This document shows, piece after piece, positions 15,961 through 23,429 of a stretch of DNA of 41,560 nucleotides. Position numbers and translations under genes: made by a program. Below the pieces are notes generated by a model, which saw only the letters and a list, made by a program, of their open reading frames with translations, searched no databases and was not told the origin of the DNA. Positions within the stretch are counted from its first letter, which is position 1, and every line of letters starts with the position of its first letter. Origin of the DNA: Chloroflexota bacterium (GTDB lineage: Bacteria; Chloroflexota; Limnocylindria; Limnocylindrales; CSP1-4); assembly GCA_013698095.1 (NCBI GenBank), contig JACCVQ010000129.1, positions 1 to 41,560 of the forward strand. The letters run 5' to 3'.

Positions 15961-16338
15961 TTACTCGGGCTGGTGGTGGCAGACCCACAGACCAGGCACG
16001 AACTCCCAGTAGGTTCCGTCGGTCGACTCCGGATCGATCGGGCACGGCCGGCCGTCGGACGAAGACTTGAAGGACGCGATCTCGGCGGTCTTGAAGTTGC
16101 CGGATCCGTCGAAGACCCGGAGCTGGAACGTCCCGCCACTGGCGATGAGGGCGTCAGGCCAGCGCGTTACGGTCCCGGGACTGATGCAGTGACCGGCGGG
16201 CAAACCCACAGCCGCCGCGCAACCCCAGCCGGCCGCTTCGGCCCGCTCCTGATCCGTCGCCCCGCCGGCCAGGGTCGCCGGCGTCATCGCTCCGAGCATC
16301 ATTGCCGCTACGGTCGTCGTCATCGCGATTCGTCGCAT
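15961..16338 (-). CDS. Small secreted protein of unknown function
   Basis: 125 residues from ATG 16338. MRRIAMTTTVAAMMLGAM...TLAGG looks like a Sec signal peptide of about 25 residues. The mature part is short and Cys-rich (WGCAAAVGLPAGHC, RPCPIDPES, LWVCHHQPE), suggesting two disulfides. The frame stays open upstream to 16572, and there an ATG at 16494 begins a different-looking segment. The mature domain is not recognised. It is followed by a terminator-like hairpin and then by the gene at 15382, which appears to encode another exported protein. Confidence 0.6.
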   Translation of the reverse strand: MRRIAMTTTVAAMMLGAMTPATLAGGATDQERAEAAGWGCAAAVGLPAGHCISPGTVTRWPDALIASGGTFQLRVFDGSGNFKTAEIASFKSSSDGRPCPIDPESTDGTYWEFVPGLWVCHHQPE

Positions 16339-16376
16339 CGTGAGAATGTCAGGCCACCTCCACGGTGAGTTCGTAG

Positions 16377-16494
16377 ACCTCGGCGGTCGGATGGCCCGCC
16401 GTTCGTCTCGGGCGATCAGCTGGCCGCCTCGGGCCTCACGCCTGAGGTCGGCGAGGTGTTCGTTTGCGAAGCGTTCGGCTACGTAGCTGTTCAT
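16377..16494 (-). other. Possible small ORF fused in frame upstream of the secreted-protein gene
   Basis: From ATG 16494, preceded by GAGGTTGG, the frame reads MNSYVAERFANEHLADLRRE followed by a basic stretch. I have a general impression of short standalone proteins in related genomes with this MNSYV...LADLR character. Here no stop separates it from the secreted gene at 16338, so it could be a degraded small gene, a long leader, or chance. Uncertain. Confidence 0.3.
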
Positions 16495-16599
16495 GGTCCC
16501 AACCTCGACTGCGCCTCGATCGGGGTGTCCGATCACGAGACTCAGGCTCGGGTCAGGGAGCCGCTGCGGCATCAGGAGAAGTCGATAGATTGCGCGCTT

Positions 16600-16834
16600 C
16601 GACCCTGTATTTCCACTCAGTGGATTCGTATCGAGCCATCGGCCGTCCCTTCCCCGGTAACCCCGACTCGGCCCCGAGCTACAACTTCGTCGGCTTCGAC
16701 CGGACCTCAGGCGAGTTCCTCTATAGCGGTCATCTGATCCGTCAGGGCCTCACGCCGGCCAACCGTGCTCACTTGCCGGGGACCCGTATGTGTTCCGCGC
16801 ATTGATCGGCTATTACGAGTGCGTCCACGCGTGA
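16600..16834 (+). pseudogene. Possible frameshifted coding remnant
   Basis: Plus-strand frame 3 reads a protein-like segment (YFHSVDSYRAIGRPFPG, YNFVGFDRTSGEFLYSG, LIRQGLTPANRA) to about 16780; a neighbouring frame then continues DPYVFRALIGYYECVHA and stops at 16834. Taken together it resembles the 3' end of a gene broken by one indel. I do not recognise the family. The rest of 16835-17284 shows only the 66-bp repeat copy B and no convincing gene. Confidence 0.35.
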
Positions 16835-16878
16835 CCCGTGGTGCCGGCCGGAATCGGCAGATGTTCGGCGGCTCGACA

Positions 16879-16944
16879 ACGTCTGTGCTGGCGCGCCGGG
16901 AAGGAGGTGAGCCTCGTCCATGACGTCGCCAGGTGTCCGCAGCC
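16879..16944 (+). repeat. 66-bp direct repeat, copy B
   Basis: Same orientation as 12049-12114. Substitutions between the copies turn the plus strand here into AAGGAGGTGA, a perfect anti-SD complement, 9 nt before ATG 16920, which opens a frame of about 50 codons (MTSPGVRSLARP...). On the minus strand it reads LRTPGDVMDEAHLLPGAPAQT. The two copies flank the LuxR/secreted-protein segment. Confidence 0.75.
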
Positions 16945-17284
16945 TGGCTAGGCCTCGGACGCTGATCAGCCGGGTTGATCGAATTCGCGCTGAGCGCGCT
17001 CGGCCAGCAGGCCCTCTGGCCGCGAGAGTGTCGGCACCGGTGGACCGCCCAGCGTGCTCGAGGTCGAGTTGATCAACGTCCCTGATCAGCGTCCAATGGA
17101 CGCGTCTGTCTGTTCCTTGTTCGGACGCGCGCACAGACAACGGGATGCTTCCGGACGTGGCGGGCGGTGGACGGCGGCGAATTCGGCTCCGCTTGCGCAA
17201 CATCCTGACTCATGGGCGAGACCGTAACGACGCCGCTGTATCTGCCGCCTATCGGTACGGGCGCGCGGTCACGGCTCGGCCTGC

Positions 17285-17608
17285 CTATCCGCGAAGCCGA
17301 AAATACGTTCGGCTTCCGATGTCCCGTCCGTCGACCTGGTACCGGCCGGATCCCCAGCGCTCCTCGCGCCCCATGATCGTGAGCCACACTAGCTGGCCGA
17401 AGAACATGGCAGCCGCGCCGAAGTCGCCGCGCGCCGCCTTGTCGTAGATCGGCTGGAACGCCGTCCCGGTCCAGTCGCTGCCCGGAAGCCAGCCCGCCGT
17501 CGCGATCTCGGCGCCGCTCTCGTCGATCAGCTCGTTGCCCGGCTGTTCGCGACGAAGGACCGGACCATCGATTGGCGATGGACGATCGGGTCTGGCGCGG
17601 GGCACCAT
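17285..17608 (-). CDS. Hypothetical protein
   Basis: 107 residues from ATG 17608. After an Arg/Pro-rich start (about 22 residues) the sequence is convincingly coding: NELIDESGAEIATAGWLPG, TAFQPIYDKAARGDFGAAAMFF, QLVWLTIMGREERWGSGRY and a TYFRL ending. No membrane segment or catalytic motif is apparent. The N-terminus may be wrong, since no ribosome binding site precedes the ATG; the recognisable domain is about 85 residues. It is divergent from the SDR gene at 17683. Function unknown. Confidence 0.6.
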   Translation of the reverse strand: MVPRARPDRPSPIDGPVLRREQPGNELIDESGAEIATAGWLPGSDWTGTAFQPIYDKAARGDFGAAAMFFGQLVWLTIMGREERWGSGRYQVDGRDIGSRTYFRLRG

Positions 17609-17682
17609 GCATGCTTCAGGGAATCGATCATTCGTCGGTGTCTCAGGGCGGGCGCGATCGACATTTGGAGGACTGAACCGCC

Positions 17683-18402
17683 GTGGAATCGCTGCAGGAC
17701 CGAGTCGTCGTCATCACAGGGGCCAGTGCCGGCATCGGGCGCGCCACCGCGCAGGAGTTGATCGGGGCCGGCGCGCGCGTCGTGCTCGGCGCGCGACGAC
17801 GTGAGCGGCTCGAAGCGATCGAGGCGGAACATCCGGGTCGAGCCATCGCAGTCGAGATGGACGTCCGGGTGCCGGCCGACAGCCAGCGTCTCGTGGCGAC
17901 CGCCATCGAGCGCTTCGGCCGCGTCGACGCGCTCGTCGCGAACGCCGGAATCGGCATGTACGGCGGGATCCTCGACAACACGGACGCCGAGCTCGAGACG
18001 ATGCTCGACACGAACGTCGCGGGCACGGTCTGGCCCATCCGCGCCGCGGTCCCGGCGATGATCGACGCGGGCGCCGGAGACATCGTGATCGTCGCCTCCG
18101 TGGCTGGCTTCCGGGGCGGTGCCGACGAGGCGGTCTACGCGGCCACGAAGTTCGCCCAGGTGGGGCTGGCCGGTGCGCTCGACCGTGAGCTGCGCGAGCA
18201 AGGGATCCGGGTCACGACGATTGGCCCCGCCGGCACCTCGACCGAGTTCGCGATGGGCGCCGGTCGCACGGAGGACATGCCCGAGCTGAAGACCTACCTC
18301 CAGCCGGAAGACATCGCCTTCGCCATTCGCACGGTCCTCGAGCAGCCGCGCCGGCTCCGCACGCAGTACTGGACGATCTGGAGCATGGCCCAGGGCTCCT
18401 GA
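17683..18402 (+). CDS. SDR-family NAD(P)-dependent oxidoreductase
   Basis: 239 residues, GTG start with GGAGG 11-12 nt upstream. Classical short-chain dehydrogenase: cofactor motif TGASAGIG (residues 12-19), GARRRERL with basic residues that favour NADP, structural NAG (NAGIG), and the catalytic Ser (IVASVAG) with YAATK supplying Tyr and Lys. It matches the YdfG-like subgroup that reduces 3-hydroxy acids or small aldehydes/ketones; the substrate is not deducible. It stands alone between the hypothetical gene at 17285 and a truncated nucleotidyltransferase head. Confidence 0.93.
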   Translation: MESLQDRVVVITGASAGIGRATAQELIGAGARVVLGARRRERLEAIEAEHPGRAIAVEMDVRVPADSQRLVATAIERFGRVDALVANAGIGMYGGILDNTDAELETMLDTNVAGTVWPIRAAVPAMIDAGAGDIVIVASVAGFRGGADEAVYAATKFAQVGLAGALDRELREQGIRVTTIGPAGTSTEFAMGAGRTEDMPELKTYLQPEDIAFAIRTVLEQPRRLRTQYWTIWSMAQGS

Positions 18403-18489
18403 CCGTTGCGCGTTCGCACAAGGCTCCACGGCAGGCGAGGTCCATGTGGAGCTCGTTCGAATACTGACACGCGGCGCCGCCCCGACCCG

Positions 18490-18554
18490 GTGAGGCTCGC
18501 CGATCTCCTGGCGGTCGTCGTGGAGCGCCTCGATCGTGCCGGCGTCCCGTACAT
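18490..18554 (+). pseudogene. Truncated 5' head of a nucleotidyltransferase-like gene, copy 1
   Basis: GTG 18490 opens LADLLAVVVERLDRAGVPY, the usual start of MNT/AbiEii-type nucleotidyltransferases (normally followed by MVTGSLA and the catalytic GS motif). Here the similarity stops at 18554 and the frame runs on as unrelated sequence to 18633. A diverged second head is at 19292. Confidence 0.5.
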
Positions 18555-18687
18555 CGATCGCTGGGTTCGCGCCCTCCCGGCCTCCGCCGGTCGCGATCTC
18601 GCCTACTTTGGTCGATCGGAAACGCGCCGCTGACGAATGCCTGCGAGAGTGCCCAGTATCCGACGAGGAACGAGCGTGGAGGATCCG

Positions 18688-19164
18688 ATGGCAGTCCTGG
18701 CTTCGATTGATACGGGCAATGCCGTGGAGCACCTGAGCGATTATTACAAGCACCTGGCCACGCTCAGTGCGGGCGCGATCGTGGTCGTCGGTGCGCTGGC
18801 AGAGGACCTGCGATCCGCCGAGGCGTTGCCCGCGACGCCTGCGGCCCTGACAGTCGACCAGCGCACCGCCGCACAGGCCGCCGAGTGGGCTGGGATCGGC
18901 GCGCTCATGGCACTGGGCGTCTGCATCCTGACCAGCACGCTCATGATGTGGGCCTACGGGGTCGCACGGCGCGAAGCGGCAAACCTCGCAGCAGGCGCTC
19001 CGGGTGCGGGCTGGTGGGCATACGCGGCCTCGCCCGGGTCCATCCGCTTGGCCAAGCGTGTCGTCGGAATCGGCTCACGCGTCGCCCCGTGGACATTCAT
19101 CGCTGCGTTCGTGCTGCTGGCGATCAGCGGAGCCAGCGTCATCTGGGGAGCCGGCGTTCGCTAG
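18688..19164 (+). CDS. Small integral membrane protein
   Basis: 158 residues from ATG 18688, chosen because GGAGG ends 5 nt upstream; GTG 18676 is an alternative. There are three hydrophobic segments: LATLSAGAIVVVGALAE (about residues 23-40), AGIGALMALGVCILTS... (about 70-93), and a C-terminal one around TFIAAFVLLAISGAS. The loop between the last two carries GWWAYAASPGSIRLAKRV. It may be a holin-like or signalling membrane subunit, but no family is recognised. It sits between the two truncated nucleotidyltransferase heads. Confidence 0.7.
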   Translation: MAVLASIDTGNAVEHLSDYYKHLATLSAGAIVVVGALAEDLRSAEALPATPAALTVDQRTAAQAAEWAGIGALMALGVCILTSTLMMWAYGVARREAANLAAGAPGAGWWAYAASPGSIRLAKRVVGIGSRVAPWTFIAAFVLLAISGASVIWGAGVR

Positions 19165-19288
19165 AGGCGCCCTCGCCCCTGGATGCTTCGGAACTGATCG
19201 GCCCTGACGAGCTACTCGGCCGGATCGGGGCCTCCAGGTCCCACGGCCACGACGTCCATCCGCTGGATATCCGCGTGAAGCCTCGGCG

Positions 19289-19396
19289 ACACTCGCGGGG
19301 CTACTGGCCGTGGTCGTGGAGCGGCTCGATCGCGCCGGCGTCCCGTACATGGTCACGAGGTCACTCGCGAAGGACCGCGAGCAAGGTGACCGATAA
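19289..19396 (+). pseudogene. Truncated 5' head of a nucleotidyltransferase-like gene, copy 2
   Basis: Reads LAGLLAVVVERLDRAGVPYM then VTRSLAKDREQGDR and stop at 19396. It shares a 59-bp stretch with 18496-18554, with eight differences, six of them silent, so both descend from coding genes under selection rather than a recent duplication. The catalytic region is missing. No start codon is evident. Confidence 0.5.
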
Positions 19397-19457
19397 TGGC
19401 GTGGACGTGGTCTCCGAGGGCCATTGGAGATTGTTCGACCGCGAGCCGGAGGACCCA

Positions 19458-19910
19458 GTGACGTTCGTCCCGCCCGATTTCGTCGTCCCGTTGTCGCTTG
19501 AGACGCCGCAGTTTCGTCTCGAGCCCCTCGGGCCGCAGCACAACGACCCCGACTACGCGGCCTGGACGTCCTCCCTCGAGCACATCCGCAGCACGCCCGG
19601 CTATCCCGACGGCCGGTGGCCGGACGAGCGATCGATCGACGACAACCTCCGCGATTTGCGTCGTCACGCCGACGACTTCGAGCATCGGCGCGGGTTCACC
19701 TACACCGTCCTGGATCCTGTGACGTCCGACGTCATCGGCTGCGTCTACATCTATCCGGACCGCGACGACCCGCAGCGGACGACCGTGCAGTCCTGGGTGC
19801 GCGCCAGCCGCGCCGAGCTCGACGTGCCTCTCTGGCGTGCCGTCAGCGCTTGGCTCGAGACGTCGTGGCCGTTCGCGCGCGTGGCCTACGACGAGCGTCG
19901 GCGGGCCTGA
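19458..19910 (+). CDS. GNAT-family N-acetyltransferase-like protein
   Basis: 150 residues from GTG 19458, with GGAGG 5 nt upstream. The sequence TFVPPDFVVPLSLETPQFRL followed by EPLGPQHNDPDYAAW, and GFTYTVLDP...VIGCVYIYPD, is characteristic of a GNAT subgroup in soil bacteria; beta4/beta5 with the acetyl-CoA pyrophosphate region corresponds to the VIGCVYIYP...SWVRASR part, although the usual Q/RxxGxG/A loop is not obvious, so binding of acetyl-CoA is not certain. It is a stand-alone gene following the second nucleotidyltransferase head. Confidence 0.8.
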   Translation: MTFVPPDFVVPLSLETPQFRLEPLGPQHNDPDYAAWTSSLEHIRSTPGYPDGRWPDERSIDDNLRDLRRHADDFEHRRGFTYTVLDPVTSDVIGCVYIYPDRDDPQRTTVQSWVRASRAELDVPLWRAVSAWLETSWPFARVAYDERRRA

Positions 19911-20044
19911 CCGACCGAAGGCGCCGTGCGCCGATGAGTTTCGAGCCGGTGCGCCGTCCTTGATTTCGGCGACACGAGGGGCAACCGCGCGAAACAGATG
20001 GCTGCGATGGTCACTGTCGCGTCCACCAGCACGAGGGGAAGCCA

Positions 20045-20506
20045 ATGGACCGAAGAGCCGTCACCGGAACGACCGCGGGGTCCGACGTCCCCACGAACCT
20101 GCCTGCCGCCATGACAGGCCGGGCAAGCACTGCGAAGGCCGCGGTCGGCGACAAGCCGGTCTTCGCCTACATCGCGAGCCTGCCGCAGCCGCAACGTTCG
20201 ATCGCCGAACGCGTCGATGCCCTGGCCGCCGAGACGCTGCCGGGCCTGGAGCGCTCCGTGAAGTGGGGCATGGCGTGGTATGGCGTCGGCGACGGCTGGT
20301 GCTTCTCGTGCGGGGGGTTTGAGGGCCACGTCAAGCTCACCTTCGGACGCGGCACGTCACTTTCGCCGGTACCGCCGGCGACGCCCATCGGAATGGGCAA
20401 GGCGTCGCGGGGCGTGGACCTCGGGTCGCTGGACGACCTCGACGAAGGCCAGGTCGCGTCGTGGATGTCGCAGGCTGCGGCCATGCCCGGGTTCGGGAAG
20501 CGATGA
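20045..20506 (+). CDS. DUF1801 (YdhG-like) protein
   Basis: 153 residues, ATG preceded by GGGGAAG. An Ala/Thr-rich N-terminal extension of about 35 residues precedes the DUF1801 domain: VFAYIASLPQPQRSIAERV, LERSVKWGMAWYGV, WCFSCGGFEGHVKLTFGRG and the C-terminal GVDLGSLDDLDEGQVASW. The family adopts an SHS2-type fold and is widespread without a proven function. The metallo-hydrolase gene starts 31 bp downstream, so the two may be cotranscribed. Confidence 0.85.
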   Translation: MDRRAVTGTTAGSDVPTNLPAAMTGRASTAKAAVGDKPVFAYIASLPQPQRSIAERVDALAAETLPGLERSVKWGMAWYGVGDGWCFSCGGFEGHVKLTFGRGTSLSPVPPATPIGMGKASRGVDLGSLDDLDEGQVASWMSQAAAMPGFGKR

Positions 20507-20537
20507 GTCTCGCAACCGCCAACGATGGGGACGCGAC

Positions 20538-21173
20538 ATGAACGCTCCTGCCTCGATCACGGTCACGCCGATCCTCGTCGCCGACCTGCACGTCGAGGGC
20601 GAGCGGATGCCCGTGTACGTGCACCTCATCGACCATCCCGATGCGCGCGTTCTCGTCGATACCGGCATGACGGAGCTCCACCCATTGCTCGACGACATGG
20701 ATCCCCGCATGTATCCGCTCAGCGAGCAGGACATCGACGTCGCCGCCATCGACCTGGTCGTGAACACCCACCTGCACGCCGACCACTGCGGCGGGAATCA
20801 CCTCTTCGCAGGGAAGCCGATCTACGTCCAACGTCGGGAGCTCGAGGACGCGCGGAGCCAGGACGACTACACGATTCGCGACTGGGTCGATGCGCCGGGG
20901 GTGCAGTACGTGCCGGTCGACGGCGAGCTCGAGCTGCTGCCCGGCGTCCGACTCCTCCCAGCACCCGGCCACACCCCTGGCACGCAGGTGGTCGTCGTGG
21001 AGGCTGGCGGGCGTCCGGTCGTCATCGGTGGCGACATGGCGGTCTGGTTCGGCGAGCTCGATGATCCGCAGACCGAAGGCCAGCGGCTGGTGCGCGCGCT
21101 GGATCCCGAGCAGGTCTGGCTCGCACACACGCACGAGCCATGGCGACCTCCGAGCGATTCAGGCGAGCGGTGA
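20538..21173 (+). CDS. Metallo-beta-lactamase-fold hydrolase, N-acyl homoserine lactonase-like
   Basis: 211 residues. The metal motif THLHADHCGGN (HxHxDH, about residues 76-86) with the later PAPGHTPG His, GGDMAVW Asp and LAHTHEPW His gives the full two-zinc site. The layout, including the start VYVHLIDHPDARVLVDTGM and the absence of extra domains, is that of AiiA/AttM-type lactonases, which open homoserine-lactone rings; other lactone or thioester substrates are possible. ATG 20538 follows GGGG. The truncated DUF1697 head begins 8 bp after its stop. Confidence 0.88.
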   Translation: MNAPASITVTPILVADLHVEGERMPVYVHLIDHPDARVLVDTGMTELHPLLDDMDPRMYPLSEQDIDVAAIDLVVNTHLHADHCGGNHLFAGKPIYVQRRELEDARSQDDYTIRDWVDAPGVQYVPVDGELELLPGVRLLPAPGHTPGTQVVVVEAGGRPVVIGGDMAVWFGELDDPQTEGQRLVRALDPEQVWLAHTHEPWRPPSDSGER

Positions 21174-21180
21174 CGGTGCG

Positions 21181-21252
21181 TTGACCCGCTACGTCGTCCT
21201 CCTGCGCGGGATCAACGTCGGCGGTCGGAGAAAGATGCCGACGGGCGGCCGT
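21181..21252 (+). pseudogene. Truncated 5' head of a DUF1697 gene
   Basis: From TTG 21181 the frame reads LTRYVVLLRGINVGGRRKMP and then diverges. The same head, starting with the same TTG, opens the complete DUF1697 gene at 21715. The DNA similarity ends near 21252; the SRPBCC gene begins at 21266. A recombination event that inserted the SRPBCC gene and left a spare head is the simplest reading. Confidence 0.6.
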
Positions 21253-21265
21253 CGATGCACAATGG

Positions 21266-21718
21266 ATGGTGACCGTGGCTCGATACATCATCACCACTCA
21301 CGTCGGGGCTCCGCCTGAGCACGTGTTCGCGCTCTGGACAAGCCTCGAGCGCATGGGCGAATGGGTTGGCGGCGTGACCGCCGTCAGCGACGTGTCCGGG
21401 TCTGTCGATCAGGCCGGCGCCACCTACGTCGTCCACTTCGGTCCGATGAAGAGCCCGACAGAGGTCCTCGAGGTCGAGCGTCCCCGGCTGTTTGCCACCA
21501 AGTTCGGTAACTGGATCCTCCGAGGCCGGTCGAGTGCCAGCTTCGAACCCGACGCGGACGGGACGCGGATCACGCAGACGTTCGAGACGGTCGGCCTGAT
21601 CTCGGCGATCTCGTCGTGGGTCTTCTCCCGCGGCTCGTACGAGGGAAGCTTTCGCGGCGAGCTCGAGAAGTTCGCCCGCATCGCCGAGCGTGAGGCGCCC
21701 GCGACGATGCGGCGTTGA
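21266..21718 (+). CDS. SRPBCC-family protein (START/polyketide-cyclase fold)
   Basis: 150 residues. IITTHVGAPPEHVFALWTS...MGEWVGGV is the usual N-terminal strand/helix of SRPBCC proteins, followed by VVHFGPMKSPTEVLEVERP, LRGRSSASFEPDADGTRI and the long C-terminal helix FRGELEKFARIAEREA that closes a hydrophobic pocket. Ligand unknown. The stop overlaps the TTG start of the DUF1697 gene by 4 bp, so the two are translationally coupled. Confidence 0.85.
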   Translation: MVTVARYIITTHVGAPPEHVFALWTSLERMGEWVGGVTAVSDVSGSVDQAGATYVVHFGPMKSPTEVLEVERPRLFATKFGNWILRGRSSASFEPDADGTRITQTFETVGLISAISSWVFSRGSYEGSFRGELEKFARIAEREAPATMRR

Positions 21719-22275
21719 CCCGCTATCTCATCCTCCTGCGCGGGATCAACGTCGGCGGCCGGAACAAGGTGCCGATGGCGGCCCTGCGCGAGCTCCTCGA
21801 GTCGCACGGCCACACGAAAGTCTCCACGTACATCGCCAGCGGTAACGTCATCCTGAGCTCCGACAAGACAGCGGCCGCGATCAAGCGGGAGCTCGAGAAG
21901 GCGCTCCCGAAGACCTTCAAGCTCGACAGCGAGCTGATCGCGGTCCTGGTCCTCACGCGTGCCCAGCTCCGAGCCGTCGTGCGGGATCGGCCGAAGGGCT
22001 TCGGCGACAAGCCCGACGCGTACAACAGCGACGCGGTCTTCCTCATGGGCATCGACGCGCCGACGGCGATGAAGGTCTTCGACCCCCGGCCGGGCGTCGA
22101 CGAGGTCTGGCCGGGCAAGGGCGTGATCTACTCCCAGCGGCTCAGCGCGCAACGGACGAAGAGCCGCCTCAGCAAGATCGTGGGCACGCCCGCCTACAAG
22201 TCGATGACAATCCGCAGCTGGGCGACGACGCTGGCGCTGCTCGAGCGCATGGAGGCGCCCGGGGCCGACGTCTGA
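21715..22275 (+). CDS. DUF1697 protein
   Basis: 186 residues from TTG 21715. Hallmarks of DUF1697 are YLILLRGINVGGRNKVPM, STYIASGNVILSS, VLVLTRAQLRAVV and the C-terminal YSQRLSAQRTKSRLSKI with MTIRSWATTLAL. Two ferredoxin-like repeats are expected; function unknown. Coupled to the preceding SRPBCC gene by a stop/start overlap. Its convergent neighbour is the S4 gene ending at 22288. Confidence 0.9.
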   Translation: MTRYLILLRGINVGGRNKVPMAALRELLESHGHTKVSTYIASGNVILSSDKTAAAIKRELEKALPKTFKLDSELIAVLVLTRAQLRAVVRDRPKGFGDKPDAYNSDAVFLMGIDAPTAMKVFDPRPGVDEVWPGKGVIYSQRLSAQRTKSRLSKIVGTPAYKSMTIRSWATTLALLERMEAPGADV

Positions 22276-22287
22276 GTCGGGCGCGGA

Positions 22288-22683
22288 TCAGCGGTCCGCG
22301 GGCCGCCGCAGGCGCTCGAGCTCGCGCCGCAGGCGCTTTTTCGGACGGCCCTCCCCTCGCACCGCGAGGATGCCCGGTCGGACCTCGGTCACCACGGGCG
22401 GCGGGGAGTGATCGACATAGCAGGTTACCGCGACGGCTGCCCCAACCCGCGACTCGATCGGTCGGACGACCTCGACGATTCGCTCCCGGCCGGCGATGAG
22501 CGCGTCCACCCGGTCACCGGGGCGAACCTTGCTCGACGCCTTTGCCGCGCTACCGTTGATCCGGACGTGCCCGGCCTCGCACAGCTGGGTCGCGATGGGA
22601 CGGGTCTTGACCAGGCGCACGGCACACAGCCAGCGATCGATCCGGGTCTCATCGGCCGCCGAGGGATCACTCACGCGGTCCAT
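22288..22683 (-). CDS. S4-domain RNA-binding protein, Hsp15 (HslR)-like
   Basis: 131 residues from ATG 22683. The S4 domain is at the N-terminus: RIDRWLCAVRLVKTRPIATQL, EAGHVRINGSAAKASSKV, RPGDRVDALI. The basic C-terminal tail (RPKKRLRRELERLRRP) resembles Hsp15, which binds free 50S subunits carrying a nascent chain and helps recycle them. Length is that of HslR. The frame continues upstream of 22683 through low-complexity sequence, but S4 proteins begin close to the IDRWL motif, so the ATG is preferred. Confidence 0.85.
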   Translation of the reverse strand: MDRVSDPSAADETRIDRWLCAVRLVKTRPIATQLCEAGHVRINGSAAKASSKVRPGDRVDALIAGRERIVEVVRPIESRVGAAVAVTCYVDHSPPPVVTEVRPGILAVRGEGRPKKRLRRELERLRRPADR

Positions 22684-22741
22684 TGGACCATGAAATAGCC
22701 CGGCGGCGAGTCCTACCGCCCAGCCTCCGCAAGCCCCCCGC

Positions 22742-23032
22742 CTACCGAGCGGTCTTTGGAGCTCTGGCCGAGCGACCGTCGCGGATCGTGACGACTGCGA
22801 CCTGATCGATCGCCTCGTCAAAACGGCAGACGACGATCATCCATCTCCACGGACCGAGCACAAAGCGAAAGCCGGCCCAGCGACCCTCGAGCGGGGCACC
22901 CAGCGCCGGGAACTCACCCAGCGGCTCCAGTGCCCGCCGCAAACGTTCGGTCGTCGAAGCCGGCAACGAATGGGTTTCGATCAAGTCCGCGAGATTACGG
23001 CGGGCCGTCGGGGTGACGACGACCGACGCCAC
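22742..23032 (-). CDS. ParE/RelE-superfamily toxin
   Basis: 96 residues, GTG start 3 bp after the antitoxin stop. VVVTPTARRNLADLIETHSL, LEPLGEFPALGAPLEG, RFVLGPWRWMIVVCRFD and VAVVTIRDGRSA follow the ParE/RelE fold (two helices then a beta sheet). The WRWMIVVCRFDE segment corresponds to the strand that carries the active-site or gyrase-contact residues. Target not deducible. Second gene of the toxin-antitoxin operon started at 23293. Confidence 0.85.
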   Translation of the reverse strand: MASVVVTPTARRNLADLIETHSLPASTTERLRRALEPLGEFPALGAPLEGRWAGFRFVLGPWRWMIVVCRFDEAIDQVAVVTIRDGRSARAPKTAR

Positions 23033-23035
23033 TTC

Positions 23036-23293
23036 TCAGATCTCCTGGAGCGGAATGCCCCTGCCGGCCTGCGCCTCCTCGAGACCGGCCATCGCGTCCT
23101 CCCAGGCCCCATCGATCCCGTCAAGCAGCGCAGTCACGCTGCGCGGATCCGGGTCGGCTTCGTCGAGCGCCGTGGACAGCAGCGACCGCGCCAGCGTCCC
23201 GGGATTGGTGTGGGTCCGCTCGGCGAGGCGCCGCAACTTGATGGCTCGCTCCTCGTCGAGGACGACATTGACCCGATTGAGGGATGACGGCAT
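23036..23293 (-). CDS. Ribbon-helix-helix antitoxin, ParD-like
   Basis: 85 residues: RVNVVLDEERAIKLRRLAE gives the RHH strand and first helix, TNPGTLARSLLSTALDEA the second helix, and the C-terminal half (LDGIDGAWEDAMAGLEEAQ) is the acidic toxin-binding helix. It precedes the toxin, as usual. A palindrome immediately upstream is a candidate autorepression site, and a -10-like box 6 nt before the ATG indicates a leaderless mRNA. Confidence 0.85.
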   Translation of the reverse strand: MPSSLNRVNVVLDEERAIKLRRLAERTHTNPGTLARSLLSTALDEADPDPRSVTALLDGIDGAWEDAMAGLEEAQAGRGIPLQEI

Positions 23294-23299
23294 CTTGCG

Positions 23300-23330
23300 A
23301 GGTTAGCACGCAGGTGCACAGTTCGTGCAC
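23300..23330 (-). promoter_or_regulatory. Promoter and operator of the ParDE-like operon
   Basis: TAACCT (23300-23305, minus strand) lies 6 nt before ATG 23293. Overlapping the -35 position is the inverted repeat GTGCACAGTTCGTGCAC (23314-23330), two GTGCAC palindromes separated by 5 nt, a suitable spacing for two RHH dimers. Confidence 0.5.
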
Positions 23331-23429
23331 ACCCTGGAACAGACATCCGGCACGGCGCGATCAGCTCCAGAGCTCGCCACAAAGGCTCGGCACGGCACAC
23401 ACCACGAAAACGCGAGAGGTATTCCGGGG

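Noticed and set aside
15266..16045. Upstream extension of the LuxR reading frame to 16045
   Set aside because: The added 260 codons are Arg/Pro/His-rich, cross the secreted-protein gene in another frame, and lie before the normal start of this protein family.
16955..17284. Minus-strand open frames between repeat B and the gene at 17285
   Set aside because: Arg/Ser/Pro-rich translations without recognisable segments; nothing supportable was seen here.
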